From assembly GCA_947561395.2 (NCBI GenBank), contig OX387194.1, positions 26,704,536-26,768,535 of the forward strand: a stretch of 64,000 nt of DNA, given 5' to 3'. Positions 11,590-23,331 of this stretch are shown here, one piece after another (the stretch's first letter is position 1; every line of letters begins with the position of its first letter). Source of the DNA: Buxus sempervirens. Its lineage: Eukaryota; Streptophyta; Magnoliopsida; Buxales; Buxaceae. Made by a program: the position numbers and the translations under genes. The notes under the pieces were generated by a model. It was not told where the DNA came from, made no database searches, and saw nothing but the letters and a program-made list of their open reading frames with translations.

Positions 11590-12528
11590 ACATAAGTAAT
11601 TAAGGACAAGCATTTTTTGGATTTGTTTGGGGTAGAGAGTTTCTCCACGAGAGGTAAGAATTAGAGCAATTAAGCAGGAGAAGATGACACGGCATTCAAA
11701 TTGAGAAAATTTGAGATGGATTGTTTTACAAACCTAATTGTACTAGTACCCACTCTGGACAAAAGTTCAATTGGAATTGTCAAGAGAAAAAAAGGAATGT
11801 ACCTAATTATGTCCAATTGAACCAACAAGAAGATAAAAAATAATTATACTTCCCAAAGAAAGAAAGCTAGAAAATAATTATAGGCTTCTTAAAACTTTGA
11901 TAAAATTTTCAAGGCAATGTTTTGTAATGCTTCATAATAATCTATAGTTTTCAAAGATGCCAACTAGTTTGCTTATGTTATCACCATCACCATTCATGCC
12001 ATTCACTTCCCTAATCCAAACTATAATTTAAGGATAAATTTATTGGGTATTTACAAAATAGTACATGGAAAAGTCTAGTTTGGGGTTCACACTTCACATC
12101 GATGGTCTTTTCCAAACAGACTACCTATATAAGAGGGCTTTATCGTCTATAGTATGTAAGCACAATCATTCTTGCAATTGTCGCACTGTGGTTCTATCAT
12201 AGGAGCCGAGACAATTCTTCTACCGATGTATAGTGATTTCATCACAATAGCCGAGGCAATTATTCCACTTGACACATTGTGATTTTCTCACAAGGGTAAA
12301 ACCAACCTATTGCGACCTTAGCTATATTCTCATTCCTCAATTTCAAGCACAAATATACATTTCTTTTATAACTTATTTATTTGTATGGTTGTGGGCATGA
12401 TTTTTCAATCGGGACTGGGGATCAGACTTGCCATGCCCAATCCCCGTACAAATTGTACTGGATGGCCAGACTAGCCGGTCCCAATTAATCTAGAAAAAAA
12501 AAAACAAAAAAAGAAAAAAGAAAAAACC

Positions 12529-12634
12529 ATGAGAGACTTTAAGCACTTGCTGATGGTTAAGTTCAAGGAAAAGCTTGAAGCAGATGAAATACTTAAAGGG
12601 CTAAAGAAGATGGTTTCAAAAATTGATTCAATTG
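12529..12634 (+). pseudogene. Dabb (stress-response A/B barrel) gene, first exon, copy 1a
   Basis: From ATG 12529 the frame reads MRDFKHLLMVKFKEKLEA, then DEILKGLKKMVSKIDSI, and stops at a good splice donor (G|GTGAGT at 12635) in phase 1. The pattern FKHLxxVKFKE…DEILKGLxxxVSxID is the start of plant dimeric alpha-beta barrel proteins of the At5g22580/HS1 (Dabb) type, small stress-response proteins of about 110 residues. The later part with the SFEWG…FTHAF region is not found downstream. This copy therefore appears to be an orphan first exon, although its own reading frame is open. An oligo-A tract lies just 5' of the ATG. A second copy follows about 100 bp later. Confidence 0.65.
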
Positions 12635-12738
12635 GTGAGTTGTTCCCTTTCTATCATGGTTTATCAGATTGGTCGTGCCTAGCTTGATACAAACTGTACC
12701 AGAACGGCAGGTTTTGATCGATCCAAAAAAAAAAAATT

Positions 12739-12845
12739 ATGCGAGACTTTAACCACTTGCTCGTGTTTAAGCTCACAGAAGGGTTGGAAGTCAATGAAAT
12801 ACTTAAAAGGGGTGAAGGAGATGGTTTCTAAAATTGATTCAAGTG
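12739..12845 (+). pseudogene. Dabb first exon, copy 1b, frameshifted
   Basis: A tandem repeat of copy 1a, including its upstream TACAAACTGTACC-like leader and oligo-A tract. ATG 12739 begins MRDFNHLLVFKLTEGLEVNE. The segment to the GTGAG donor at 12846 is 107 bp instead of 106. One net extra base in the ACTTAAAAGGGGTG stretch shifts the frame after ILK. It cannot encode the normal product. CT microsatellites follow immediately. Confidence 0.65.
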
Positions 12846-12846
12846 G

Positions 12847-14070
12847 TGAGTCCCTCCCTCCCTTACTCTCTCTCTCTCTCCCCCTCCCCATTTCTCAGTC
12901 TCTCTCTCTCTTTCTTGCAGTCTCCCTCTTTCTCTCTCCCTCCCTCCCTCCCTCCCGACCTCTCTCTCTCTTTCTCACACTCTCTTTCGCTCTATCTCTC
13001 TCTATTCTCTCCCCCCTCCTACATTCCTTCCTCCCTTTCTCGCTTCGTAGCCTCCATCAAGGACAAGCTCTATCCCCCTTACCTACCTGCTGTGGCTCCT
13101 TTGCTAGAAATTTCACCCACTTACCTTTTGACCTATGTGCAACATTTGGAAGTCCCTCCCCCTCATTCTCTGTCTCTTTTAGCAGCTCCCTAAAAGGAGC
13201 CTCTTTTTTTTTATAAATCAAAGTTAGCTTGTGTGGCAAAAGCATGAAGTTACTTTGTAGGCTTTACTGCTTGCAAAGCCTGTACATGTTTTCTTTTTTT
13301 GCTTTTAATTCAAAGACTTCAAATGTTTAGAAAGATTCGGACTCGCCCAGTTAAATTAATTCGTTACAACAGATGGTCCCAAACCAAAATATTGGTTTAC
13401 TGGACTGGTACGGGCCAATCCAGTAAACCATGCTCCCTCTCCCTTATTTCTCATTCCCTTTCTCTCTCTTGCTCCCTCCTAACTTCCTTCCCCTCTCTCA
13501 TCGTCTCTCTCTCTCTCTTCCCCTTCCTCCCTTGCTCCTCCTTCTCTTGCTCCCTAGCCTCCATTAAGGACGATCTCTATCTCACTTTGCCACCTTCTAT
13601 AGCTGCTTTGCTAGGGGTCTCATCTAGTGGCCTTTTGACCCATGAGCGGCATTTGGAAGTTCCTTCCCCTCTCTTTCAGTCTCTCTATAGCAGCTTCCTC
13701 AAAGGAGCCTTTCTTGTAAATTCAAAGTTGGCCTGTGTGACTATGACTATACATCAACAGTCACACAGGCGTACGGTCATGTTGCAAGCTTTGCCGCCTA
13801 CAAGGTCTATACAGGTTTTTTTTCCTTTAATTCAAAGACTTCAAATGTCTAGAAAGATCTCGGGCGATCCTGAGTTGGGACCACCTACCTCGAGTCAGAA
13901 CGGTACCACCTGATCGGTTTCAACTTGAGCAGTCCTAAATCGAGACTGCCAGATTAAATCAATCACTTACAACAGATGGTCCTCGACCAGAATACCGGAC
14001 CTAGACCATCTAATCCCGATTTAGACCGGGCGGTATGAACTAGTATTGGCCGGTTCAGTAAACCAGTATT
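12847..14070. repeat. CT-rich microsatellites and a two-copy duplicated block
   Basis: Long TCTC/CCCT runs lie at about 12850-13020 and 13430-13550. After each run a similar block follows (13035-13430 and 13549-14070). Shared phrases are TAGCCTCCAT(C/T)AAGGAC, CATTTGGAAGT, AAAGGAGCC, TTCAAAGACTTCAAATG and TACAACAGATGGTCC. Open frames across this block are Ser/Leu/Pro-rich products of the CT runs and I do not call them genes. Confidence 0.7.
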
Positions 14071-14586
14071 GTGGCTTGTAGGAAATAAAATGAAGATCAA
14101 TCCTGAACATGGAAACAGAGAAAAAAGAATTGAAAGGGATGTGCAAGATACTAATACTTTGTTGTTCACCAGGAAGCAATTTCAAATGAGGTTGGGTTAC
14201 CTGTTGATCAAATATGCTTCTTCCTGAACAATGTCATGCTGACTTTGACGTAAGGAGTTTTCCTGAAAACATCGTTAAAGTAGCGAATGTTGAGTTAAAG
14301 ATCGAGCATTATTTTTAAGCATAAAACTTAAGTAGCTCAATATATAACTACATTATATTATAACATAGTTGTTGGAAGTATAGCATCTATTATTTTTTGT
14401 TGATAGGAAAATTTTTCTTATCCAACAACACAAAAATCATATGCTTGAGAAAAAAATTTCCTGACATAAATTGAGAAGTAGAATTGAGGAAAAGAGCTAC
14501 TTCAGATATTTGTCATAAGTTCAACTCGCAATTCCTTTTGTATAATAAGTCAGGCAACATTAGATTATTATTCGGGGGTGCCACTT
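14071..14586. other. Unassigned stretch with a possible exon remnant
   Basis: Around 14172-14249 a 26-codon open stretch (NEVGLPVDQICFFLNNVML) is preceded by TTCACCAG and followed by GTAAGG, as an internal exon would be. I cannot name it and the signal is weak. The rest is AT-rich and featureless. Confidence 0.2.
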
Positions 14587-17065
14587 TGTAAGAACTCAAA
14601 TTTTCCCAAATATTAAAATAAAATAATAATTAATATTCTTGAGGATTTTTATTGATTGAAATAATTTATTATTGTAGGTGATATCGTTATTAGTGGAGAT
14701 CAGGAGTTTGGCGCAGATCAGACCGTCTGATTGTGAGTTATCACGGTAAGATTAATACTTTAGAGTAAGTTGTGTTTGATTGGGTGAGTGTGTGGAGTTT
14801 GATACATGTGTGTTGCATGGGATTAGAGGGTATATAAATAAGTTAAATATCCTAGAAGAATACGGTTGGAATACTTTGCTCATACTCATTTCGTATTCAT
14901 CAGCCGCAAGAGAGAACGCACACTGAGAGCGACCGTGAGCATTTGGAAGAAGAAGAAGAAGAAGAAGAAGAGAAAAAGAAGAAAGGAGAGGGTTGCTCTG
15001 GTTTTATTCATCCTAAGAGTTGTGTTTCACGTTGGTGTTAGTCTCTGCTCAGAAGAGGAAGAGAGGAAACGATCGTAACAGGTAGGTAGCACTCGTTTTT
15101 TACGCTCGTTTTGTATTCAATGGTTAATCGATTCGTTTGCATGTTCTTATGATGTATTTATATGTATTTAGAATGATAATGATCTTATATGTATGTTAGA
15201 ACTGGTTAGAACATGAAAAATTGGATTTTTCATACACGAATTGTCGTTGTTCAATGGGCGCTAACCTCCCTATGCTCAGCGCTCTTGAGGGCAAGTTGGC
15301 ACCCGTACTAAAACTTTGACCGCCGACGACCGCCAACTGACAATAAGTAGGCATTAAAAATTAAACTACCGCCAACCTGGAATGCCTAGGCGTCCTTGAG
15401 CCCCGCCCCCCCCCCCCCCCCCCCCTCCCCAGTGTCTAGTGCAGAAAAATTGAATTTTTCCAAATTTAATTCCTGATTCAATTCCAAACCATTTTTAATC
15501 AATTTTATTAATCAAATAAGATGTTTTTGAGTCAAATTAAATTACCAAATACCCTGTTTTGCAGAAAAATAAAATAGGGACTTATTTTAGGTTATTAGTT
15601 GCCGAAATTTGTTAATGATAAGAAATTCTAAATTTTACATCAAATAGACTTATAAATTGGGTTAATTAATTATGAGACATTGTATTAGATGTTATTAACC
15701 AGATTTCTATATATTGGACATCCAGATCAGAATTTCAACCCAGATAACCCGATATTGAACAAATTTACAAATTTACCCTTTTATGCACCGCTAGGCACTA
15801 TTATTTACATATTATTAGTCCTTAGGGGTTTTTGGTGCCTAGTGGGCATAGCTGGTTATGGATCCATAGTTTTGGCTAGATAGCTAAGGGATATTTCATT
15901 TGGGTTGAGTTACTTCCTTGTGCGAGTGCGCTTCTTTTGCAAGTTAGTTTGCACTGGAGGGTCCTATGTCTAGAGGGACACCCCGATGCGTCGTTGGTGA
16001 TTCCCTGTACATGTGGATCGGCGACCATCTCCATGTATTGATTTTGGTGTTACATGCTAGTGGTTCATGCCAACTCGGTTGAGTCGTGCGCAGTAAGTCG
16101 ATGACTACGGCTTTTATTTAAGGAGATGTATCAGATTTGAGTATCATTAGTAGCATCGCCCTTAAGTCACCCGATGGTATAACATATGGCCAAGAGTCAT
16201 CTCAAACGTGTATATTTCTTTGTGAGTCTTACAATGACATTGAAATCATGATCACTGGTTCTTATTATTTTGTCACATGCTGGAAGCATGTAGCTGATAT
16301 GTTATGTTTGGATGTGGCTATTTAATACATCCCGGTTTTATTTGGATTATGCTGTTGAATTCTAAATCTTGATTTTCGATATAAATGCTTCTATTCTCTG
16401 ATTCTTAAAATTATTTACATGCTGTTTTGTATTTTATATTCGTTACGAATGTTTATACGAGCTTGCTTATCCGTAACTGCTTAATCGTGCATGAATATCT
16501 ATTTATATATATATGAACTATTGATAGCATGCATGTGTTACCTACTGAGATATTCGTATCTCACCCTACCTCTTTATCTTATTTTTTAGCTGATACGCGA
16601 GAGGGGGATCATAGTGGTGATTTCCAGAGTGATTTTGTTGATTTTTCGCCGGAGGAGTTTTATTATCCTGACTTGATCTGAGGTTGAGGAGAGAGGATTT
16701 TATGAGACTTTTTGACAGTTATTTTTATTTATTTGGTTTTGATTTAACTGAGAGATTAAGAGCTATAGTGACGCTTTGATCTTTACCAGACTTGATTTAT
16801 TTTGGATTGGATGGTTTTATTTACTTTATTCCATATTTATGATGATGTTAGGTTACACTTCTGAACATTGATGTTTCCACACTTTGATATTTATAATTAA
16901 ATGGATTATTTGATTGTTCTAGTCTGGTTATTTGTGGATGATTGTTTGATATGGGCCCAGTAGCATCTCGGATTTGATTGTTGAACTGGATTCGAGTTAT
17001 TACAGTAGCAAACCGGGTTCGGGTTGGGTGCTGGTTTTGCACTGACCTGGGTTCGGGGCGTTACA
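14587..17065 (+). mobile_element. Tekay/Del-type solo LTR
   Basis: A 2479-bp unit starts TGTAAGAACTCAAATTTTCC and ends GGGTTCGGGGCGTTACA. It is flanked by perfect CACTT duplications (14582-14586, 17066-17070). It shares the start, the end and internal landmarks (GGTTATGGATCCATAG…CTAGATAG at about 15850; ACTGAGATAT…ATCTCACC at about 16545-16565) with the LTRs at 18044-21099 and 46772-57129. This CTGAG…CTCA arrangement is familiar from long LTRs of plant Tekay/Del chromoviruses. A TATATAAATA promoter-like box lies near 14830. No internal region or second LTR follows, so it is a solo LTR. A 20-base C run sits at 15406-15425. Confidence 0.85.
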
Positions 17066-17566
17066 CACTTGACCAACTTATAACTGTTTTATAAATCAAT
17101 ATGGTAGCTGCATTTTTTCATTTGTGATCTAATTGGGTTAGTCATCAACAAAATTTCAAAACCTAAGCTTGTTAAGACAAGGAAAAACAAAGAAGGAATT
17201 AGACGTATGGAAGAGTAATAATCAAATGGCCGGACCAGATTATGTGAGAATAATTGCAGTTAAACTGAAAGAAATCAAATTATGTTAAGTAATTAACAAG
17301 AAACGTTTTTGGATTTGTTTGGGGTAGAGAGTTTTTGGAGAGAAAAGAAATCAAGAGAAAATGAGATGGCATTCAAATTGAGAAAATCTGGAAAGGATTG
17401 TTTTACAAACCTGATTGCACTATTACATACTTTGAACCAAAGTTGGATTGAAATTGTCAACAGAAAACAAATTTACCTAATTCTATCCAATTGAACCAAT
17501 GAGAAGATGAGAATAATTATACTTACCAAAAAAAAAAAAGGATAGAGAATGAGTACAACATTCTAG

Positions 17567-20500
17567 TAGGGTTGTTAATGGGTCGGATCCTAATCTTATT
17601 ACCATCCGGTTTCGATTAAGTTTATCCGATGTAATCGGATCTTTATTCGAATAAATGTTTGGCAGATCAAATACAGATCCAAAGATTAGATCTATTTAAT
17701 AATAGGATTCAGATTCAGATCTTACTATATCTGTCCAATAAAAGTCCGAATCTGATTAAATTTAAGGTATAATTGAAATTTTTAGAATTTTATAAGGGTG
17801 TTTAAATGAATAGGCCAACATACTATACAAATAAATAGACTAACATACTATATGTGAAAGTAATATGTTTAAAAAAGGAAAATTTAATTGGATTTTCAGA
17901 TTTTTTAACCAGATTTGGATATTTAATCAGATTCGAATATGGATTTTATAACCATATTTGGATTCGGATTCAATAACAAATATGAAGGATCCGTCGGATA
18001 TTTAATCGGATTCAGATATCCTACAACTTAATCGGATTCTGATTGTAGAATCCTGAATTTTAAGAAATAATAATATAATTGTAAATCTAAATATTAGAAG
18101 AAATAAAATAAATAAGTTTGAAATACTTGAGGATAAATATTTAATCTAAGTATTTGGGAGATTGAAATTATAATCCATACTCATATTATGAAGAGAAATA
18201 ATAAGGAGATTAAATTTGGAAATTTTGGGATAAATTTAATGGTTAAATATGGAATAATAAAGAAAAGGCTATGTTAGTCTTTTCCAAGTAGCCAATTACT
18301 AAATTAATTAGATAAATAATTATTAGAATTGAAATAATCAATTAGATTTAAGTTGGATTAAATTTGGATTTAAGAAGCTTAATTTATAGTTTAAAAGATG
18401 AGAAAATGACCTAATTGTAATTATACTTAATTCGGGGTCTTAAATTTGAGGATAAGAGGAGTTTTGAGATGTTTTAGTAATATTTTAAAATAGGGGAAAT
18501 AGTTAGCACGAAAATTAATTAAATTAGGAGTTTCTTTCGTATGGGATTCTTAAAAGAGGAATTAGGAGAGTGTGATGAAATAAGGAAGTCTTCCAAATAA
18601 AATTTGGAATCCTAATTGGGAAGTTCCTAATCCAATTAGAACTTGTAATTGGGTGAGTTTATAAAAGGAAGGCATTAAGGAAGATTTAGGGTTTTCATTA
18701 CTTCAAATGTATGGAGAAAAGAGGAGAGAAAAGTGGTGCACATGACTGGAAAATAGAGAGAGAAAAATAGTGAGAGAAAAAGAGACTTCAGAGAAAGAGA
18801 AGTTGCAGAAAATTCCAACCAACCACATCAAACGTCAATCTAGAGACAATCAACCATTGGATCGGCCTCAAATTTTGGAGGTTTTGTTCTTAACTGGTGG
18901 GTTTTCAATCTGAATGGTGAAGATGATGTTTGGAGACCCCCCTAGAATTATGTGAAAATTTCAGAAAGTTGGCTATACCTTGAGGTTTATTGGAAAAGAA
19001 GGATTTCGCATTCTTAAGGCAAGTAATAACCCTTTACATTGGAAAAATTGCATGGTTTATTGTTTAGCCGAGAAATATCATGTTATCCGGATTTGTGATG
19101 ATTGAGAAACGTGTTTATGATGTATTAGAAGGATTTGAATGAGATTTAAAGCATGGAAAATAAATATTGTTCGTTTCGTTTAGATTTCTGTTTACTTTGA
19201 TTTTTGGATGAAAAGCATGATTTTGATGATTAGACTTGTTAGTAATTGTTTTAGAATAGTTTAGTGTGTTTAGAGAATGATTTTAGATGTCTTAGAAGTA
19301 ATTTTAAATGATGAAAATAAGTTTTAGAAAATAATTAGAAATTTTGGAAATTTGTCGAAAAACCCAGATTTTACGAAATTATACGGATGCTGGCATCTGG
19401 CTCGAGTAGCCTGGCACTAAAATCATTCAAGATTTTAGGCAGGTTGCCCAATTCTGCTCGAGCACTAATTCAAGTGCTTCACCTGTGTTTTTTTTAGGAA
19501 CTTAAAACCCGAAACCCAGAATTTTGATTTAATCCAGACGCCCGGGATGTGGCCAAGCGCCACGTCGAGCAACCAACTAAGATTTGTGTATTTTGACGTT
19601 TTGGCCTAGTTTTTTTTATTCTAAACTTGTTTTTGACGGATTCCAAATCTTGTACCAACTAAATTATGGTATTTTGAGAGTGTTTGCACTGGCCAAATAA
19701 TTTTATCTGATTTATTGAAGATTTTGGGTACGTTTTGGTGGAATACGTGGTAAGACTAGAGTAGTGGACCTGGGGAATTCCAAGGGGTTTTTATTGTTTC
19801 TTTTTTTATTCTTATAGCTTTCTAAGATGGTTTTAGACAAGTTTTGATCTATGGAATTATTCAAATTCACATACAATAGATTTTGGGTATTTGATTGGAA
19901 ATTTATGGTTTATTGAATCTTGTAATATGATGGGCTCTTCAATATAAGTAGTGTTTATTTATTATCTCCATGAGGGAGTATTTCTGCCAAGAGGGTAGTG
20001 GTTGTTGATTTCAATCTATGAAGCAATGAATTATGTTATGATGGCAATTATTGACATGTATTTTAAAATTATATAATTGTTTTTGGTTGACTTGTGTCTA
20101 GCGGGCTTAGCTCATTATGGATTCATAGTTTAGCTAGATAGTGAGGTATGTCTATCTTTGTTTGGATTAAGTTTAGTTCCATTTATGCGTTTCCTCCAAA
20201 AAAGAGAGGTTATTCCAAGAGGGAATGAGCTATAGCCATCCGTTTCCACTAAGTTGATGTGGTATTTTGTTGGATATGTTGCAACGTTGTTCTTTGGTTG
20301 GATTATACTCGCTAACTTAATACCTTATCAGGTTTAAGTGATCTGTTATGCAAATCAAAGTTCGAAATCCAGAGTAGGCCAGCTTCTTGCTGACCAAAAC
20401 TTAGAGTAGGTCGGTTCATCACACATAAGAGCGTGAGGGGGTGATTGGGACTAGATTTAACCTCTCAAAGTGGTCATATTTCACGAGTCCTATAATGTCA

Positions 20501-21145
20501 CAATTGTATATATAGTTTGTTGTATGAATATTATGTTGGTTTCGGATTATAATTTGTTGGATTTTGGATTTTATATTGTATTTTCTAGTTATGAACTTTT
20601 GGTTTAATCGTTGTACCTCATGAAAATGGTTTATAAATTTATATAGACTGTTTTATAGCATGCATGTTGCTACTTGCTGAGATTTTATATCTCACCCTTG
20701 TTTTTAATATTGGTTTTCAGATACTCTTGGAGAGGACATGCAAGTCGGGGTATAAATACAGATGGTACAACAGAGAACCTTAGATAAGCACTTTATAGCT
20801 TATTGATTTATATATTTGTAGGAGATTTGTTTAGGAATTATTTCTTTTATGGTAGGTTTGAGAAGTATTCAGAATAGTTAGTTTATCCTTTTGAGTACAG
20901 ATTTCATGTATTGAGTTAAGAAGTTTATTTTGAAGATTATAAGTACTTGTATATTGAATTAATGAAGGAGTTATTTAAATTTTGGCATACTTTGATTTAC
21001 ATTTATCCTATTATGTTTTTGTTTTTAATTGCTTTATTATCATTCAAGTAATGCCTTGATCCGTTGGAAAAAAAAAACTACCGGATCCGAGGCGTTACAC
21101 GGATCTTGGTGGATTCGGTTTGAATCCGACCCGTTTACACCCCTA
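17567..21145. mobile_element. hAT-like non-autonomous element, host of a solo LTR
   Basis: The left end TAGGGTTGTTAATGGGTCGG and the reverse complement of the right end TAGGGGTGTAAACGGGTCGG agree at 17 of 20 positions. The flanking 8-bp sequences are CATTCTAG (17559-17566) and CCTTCTAG (21146-21153), one mismatch. Without the solo LTR inserted at 18044 the element is only about 520 bp. It has no coding capacity and contains many copies of an ATCGGATT-like phrase. Confidence 0.82.
18044..21099 (+). mobile_element. Tekay/Del-type solo LTR nested in the hAT element
   Basis: A 3056-bp unit starts TGTAGAATCCTGAATTTTAAG-like and ends GGATCCGAGGCGTTACA. Flanking 5-mers are CTGAT (18039-18043) and CGGAT (21100-21104), one mismatch. 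It shares landmarks with the other two Tekay-type LTRs: a GGCTTAGCTCATTATGGATT phrase at about 20105, CTTGCTGAGAT…TATCTCACCC at about 20672-20698, and a TTTATAAAAGG box at about 18658. No second LTR or internal region. Confidence 0.8.
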
Positions 21146-22190
21146 CCTTCTAGGAACTTGAGAAAATTTGCTGGTTATGGATAGTCCATTTAAGAAGAAG
21201 ATAATAATTATAGCTTCCAAATATTAATTAAAACTTTTAAAAGAAAATAAATTTACCTTCTGTCCAACTAAAGGTGCTTTGTAGGTTGAAAATGAAGTCT
21301 ATATTGTATTCCATACTTGAAGCCAAATATTTTGATACTTGCTCTCGAAGTTATTGGTAAGATGAATAGCACCTTCCTTAATATTAAACTCAGTAAAACA
21401 AGAAGCAATACTTATTACCAGACCCATTTAGGCCGGTGTAATAGCAGACCGTGACATATATGCATGCATACCATCAGGCAACATATGCATGGTTCTTCAA
21501 TATAAATTTTTTCTTTTATTTATTAAAATATATATGTACCTTTACATGTCAAACCAGTGCCGTGTTTGGAGTTGGGTTATGTTGTTGGTCAAAGCCAATC
21601 TAGCACAGCATAGTCGTAGGGAGGCCATTTCACTCCCCTAAATGTAAATTAATTAATAAAACACAACAGATATTTGAAAATGAGCTCCTTCAAACTAAAT
21701 CTGGATTAGGGAAGTGAATTGCATGGGTGGTGATGGTGATAACATAAGCAAACCAGTGGGAATCTTTGAAAACTGTAGATGATTCTGATGCATTTGTAGG
21801 CCATGCCATGTTGTCATCATTGCAAGCAAGAATGGTCATCAGTTTTGCAACCATATATAATAGGTAAAATTATGGTTAAGGATAACTTTATTAGGATATT
21901 TACAAAACCATTCCTTGAAGAGTTTTGTTTGGGGTTCGCACTTCACGTCGGTGGTCCTTTCTAAATGAACTCCCAATATAAGCGGGCTTTATCATATACA
22001 TTATGTAAGTGTAGTAATTCTTTCAATTGAGGCACTGTGGTTCTATCACAAGAGCCGAGGCAATTCTTCCACTTGACACATTATGGTTTTATCACAAGGG
22101 CCGAGTTAAGCTGTTGCGACCTTACATATAGTCTCATTCCTCAGTTCAAGTGTAAATGTAAATATCTTTTATAACTTATTTATATGTATG
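21146..22190 (+). repeat. Middle piece of duplication copy 2, with a local inversion
   Basis: The right part (21870-22190) is colinear with 12020-12385 of copy 1. The stretch about 21690-21790 matches 11935-12020 only as its reverse complement: the phrase TTTGCTTATGTTATCACCAT of copy 1 appears here on the minus strand. About 500 bp at 21160-21690 have no counterpart in copy 1. Confidence 0.7.
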
Positions 22191-22749
22191 TGTTGCCATC
22201 ACTTTCGGCTCGGCTCCGGGATAGGTGAGTGCGCGGGCATGCCAACATCTGTGCCGATGCAAGGAGTCGGAAACTTTTGACCCCGGCACCGTTCGTACGC
22301 AAAACCAGACGGGTTGCGGTTCAGATACGACCCGGCCGCCTATGGATTTGGAGACTTCTAATCCGGTGATTGCTAAGAGGATTAGGGTTTGTCCTCCAAG
22401 GTTCTTCCCCCAATTTTATAGCAATAATTGACGGCTACGTTAGTGGTGGCCGTTTGATGTAGAATCTGTAGAAATAGAGGGCCGTGTGGGATGTCGGCTG
22501 TTTCAAGGATGGATGGGCCGTATGGGGTGACGGTCATTTCAAGGATGGATGGTGATGAGAATCAATAAAAAGTAACAAGAAAACCAACAAAATCTCGGTA
22601 TCTGCTGCCTGTTTCCCTATAGCCGTGATAGGTAGTTGTAGACACCCCAAATTGCACCCCAATATAAGAGATTAATTAAGAAGGGCTCCAAAGGTCTTAT
22701 TTGAGCCTTTACATATGTCAAACTTTCAAAAACTTTCAAAATCAGTGCC

Positions 22750-23015
22750 AACCGCACTGTGTATGCGGTTTTTATAATCTCGGTTTCAACCGCTCTGTAT
22801 GTGCGGTTGCAACCGCACAGACAGCACGGTTCAGGTCCTTGCTTGTTGCGCTGGCAGCCACGTGGCTTCGAGAAGCTTCGGCCGTTAAGCCGCGTGTCCA
22901 GCACTCAATTAAAGCATAACTGAATTGAACCGCCCTGTATATGCGGTTTGTTCAAATTTGTATTGAACCGCACTTTGAGTGGCGGTTCTGTGGAAACCGC
23001 ACTGAGTATACGGTT
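22750..23015. repeat. Cluster of six quasi-palindromic AACCG-N11-CGGTT units (U3)
   Basis: Units lie at 22750-22770, 22788-22808, 22811-22831, 22928-22948, 22966-22987 and 22995-23015. Five are exactly 21 bp and one is 22 bp. The five-base arms are nearly invariant while the core varies (for example CACTGAGTATG, CACAGACAGCA). They lie 200-470 bp upstream of the LTR TATA box. The 3' LTR repeats the cluster at 43852-44117. Confidence 0.9.
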
Positions 23016-23216
23016 TTGGCTGTTTCGAGGCTTTGCGAAATGGCTCGATCTCTGAGCCTTATTTACGCATATTACCTCTCTCTTAGGGACTTGAACTCCC
23101 TATTTCACCCTCCGAAACTTGCTGAATTACACCAATTCATGCCTTGGAGGAGAATTGGAATAATCTAGAAGGCCTTTTTGGCCTACCCTTGGGACTCTTC
23201 TACCCTTGACTTGGCC

Positions 23217-23331
23217 TATAAATAGAGAGGCCCTCCTCTTGCAAATGGCTGACAATTTGAAGCTTAGAAGCTCTGCAAGAAGAAGGAGAAGCTCTGCTGG
23301 ATTGTCTACTGAAGGCTCAAGCTACCAAGGT
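23217..23331 (+). promoter_or_regulatory. LTR TATA box and downstream splice-donor-like site
   Basis: TATAAATA occurs at 23217-23224 in a GC-flanked context, followed 113 bp after its start by CCAAG|GTAAAG with the GT at 23330. The spacing would place the transcript start near 23250 and give a short leader exon. The three Tat-like solo LTRs have the same order of TATA box and (A/C)AG|GTA donor. The same pair is at 44319-44433 in the 3' LTR. Confidence 0.7.

Larger units (their letters stand above)
11590..12846 (+). repeat. Host segmental duplication, copy 1 (contiguous)
   Basis: This stretch has a second copy scattered through 17283-58840. Matching landmarks, in order, are: TTTGGATTTGTTTGGGGTAG (11618; 17310); GGCATTCAAATTGAGAAAA (about 11692; 17370); TTGGGGTTC…CTTCAC (about 12082; 21930); CACTGTGGTTCTATCA (about 12186; 22032); TATAACTTATTTAT..GTATG (about 12367; 22171); then the sequence leading into the Dabb exon (12400-12528; 46741-46771 plus 57130-57260). 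Copy 1 has no large insertion and shows the pre-insertion arrangement of copy 2. Confidence 0.82.

Noticed and set aside
12794-13913. Two overlapping Ser/Leu-rich frames of 119-204 codons
   Set aside because: They are translations of CT microsatellites and their flanks, with no domain.
22296-22316. A further AACCG/CGGTT-like unit in the ~1-kb solo LTR
   Set aside because: The arms (AACCA…CGGTT) and spacing do not fit the 21-bp pattern. Treated as chance.
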